Shown: positions 20,574 to 21,058 of the stretch, in pieces
How positions within the stretch are numbered: the stretch's first letter is position 1
How the letters are laid out: each line of letters starts with the position of its first letter
Source: JASLCR01 sp036405515
GTDB lineage: Bacteria; Patescibacteriota; Saccharimonadia; Saccharimonadales; Saccharimonadaceae
NCBI GenBank assembly: GCA_036405515.1
Contig: DASWXM010000023.1
Span: 1-21,058 of the forward strand
Direction: 5' to 3'
DNA length: 21,058 nucleotides
Program-made: the position numbers and the translations under genes
Notes under the pieces: generated by a model
What the model was told of the DNA's origin: nothing
What the model saw: only the letters and a program-made list of their open reading frames with translations
The model's database searches: none

Positions 20574-21050
20574 ATGAAGAAAAAATCAGCACCAAAATCA
20601 GCACCGGGCGGGCTCGTTAATAGGCGAGCACGGTTTGACTATGAGCTGGGTGATGAAATTGTTGCCGGCCTAGAACTCACTGGTCCAGAAGTCCGTGCCG
20701 CTCGCGATGGTCATGTACAACTGAAAGGCTCTTTTGTCAGCCTCAAAGATAATGAACTATGGCTCAATAACGCCAGTTTTTCTCTAAAACTCAACGAAAA
20801 GGGAGTTAACAATCGTAGTGTTGATACACGTTCACGAAAACTTCTAGCAAGCCGCAAGCAGATTGATGCATTTGCCTCGCAGAAGGCCGGAGGTATGACA
20901 ATCGTTCCGACAAAACTTATCACTCGCGGACGCTTCATTAAGGTTGTTATTGCGCTCGGAAAAGGAAAAAAGCGCTATGACAAGCGCGAAACAATCAAGC
21001 GCCGTGATCAAGATCGTGATACGAAAGCGCTACTGAAAAACCGTTTCTAA
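20574..21050 (+). CDS. smpB: SsrA-binding protein SmpB
   Basis: 158 residues, a typical SmpB length. SmpB binds tmRNA and brings it to stalled ribosomes for trans-translation. The visible family features are NRRARFDYELGDEIVAGLELTGPEVRAARDG in the first strands, then the RKLLASRKQI helix, the strand IVPTKLI, and the basic C-terminal segment with GKGKKRYDKRE followed by KRRDQDRD, the tail that enters the decoding centre. The frame is open further upstream, but the family start, the -10 element and the position of the divergent gene all place the start at 20574. The N-terminal tail is Lys/Ser/Pro-rich (KKKSAPKSAPGG). No tmRNA gene (ssrA) was seen in the window. Confidence 0.95.
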   Translation: MKKKSAPKSAPGGLVNRRARFDYELGDEIVAGLELTGPEVRAARDGHVQLKGSFVSLKDNELWLNNASFSLKLNEKGVNNRSVDTRSRKLLASRKQIDAFASQKAGGMTIVPTKLITRGRFIKVVIALGKGKKRYDKRETIKRRDQDRDTKALLKNRF

Positions 21051-21058
21051 ATGAACAG

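Noticed and set aside
1..21058. Recoded TGA (as in SR1/Gracilibacteria)
   Set aside because: TGA ends several genes exactly where the next gene begins (atpZ, atpG, hydrolase at 18113), and no conserved protein contains an in-frame TGA.

Overview
The window (about 21 kb) looks like a chromosomal segment of a Candidate Phyla Radiation bacterium, most likely a Candidatus Saccharibacteria (TM7) relative. That placement is inferred from gene content and protein style: a compact F-type ATP synthase operon with a short delta subunit, PilX/GspK-like prepilins carrying RCC1 propellers, and a carbonic-anhydrase-like protein of the cadmium type. It was not tested with a marker-gene tree. TGA is used as a normal stop codon (for example at the end of the gamma subunit gene), so the code is standard. 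No rRNA, tRNA, CRISPR array, insertion sequence or phage gene was seen.

Layout. (1) 1-850, plus strand: 3' part of a tRNA-dihydrouridine synthase gene. (2) 855-8599, minus strand: one tight operon, transcribed leftward in the order atpZ, atpB, atpE, atpF, atpH, atpA, small ORF (58 aa), atpG, small ORF (62 aa), atpD, atpC, carbonic-anhydrase-like gene. Its promoter is at 8611-8639 and its likely terminator lies inside the 3' end of the convergent dus gene. (3) 8645-12771, minus strand: two paralogous exported proteins. Each has a prepilin-like N-terminus without Glu5, followed by an RCC1 beta-propeller; one has a ricin-type lectin domain inserted into the propeller. (4) 12895-14130, plus strand: a glutaredoxin-like protein and an unrecognised 302-aa protein separated by a hairpin. 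(5) 14127-18937, minus strand: ABC-F ATPase, GT4 glycosyltransferase and two alpha/beta-hydrolase-fold proteins, each with its own promoter. (6) 18976-21050: GT2 glycosyltransferase (plus), cytidylate-kinase-like protein (minus) and smpB (plus).

How the genes fit together. The ATP synthase of a fermentative epibiont may often run as an ATP-driven proton pump. In that setting the two translationally coupled small ORFs inside the F1 gene block are the most attractive candidates for something new. The 62-aa one has a helix resembling the inhibitory helix of mitochondrial IF1. A carbonic-anhydrase-like gene at the end of the same operon would fit pH or CO2 homeostasis. The prepilin/propeller pair are candidate pilus-tip adhesins. 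The two glycosyltransferases and two hydrolases suggest envelope glycolipid or polysaccharide work.

Regulation. Eight promoters can be read within 8-12 nt of the start codon, so these genes are probably leaderless or nearly so. Most operon-internal genes instead have Shine-Dalgarno sequences. Seven of the eight use an extended -10 (TGn plus hexamer); the eighth has perfect -35 and -10 hexamers. No stretch above about 125 bases lacks a gene.
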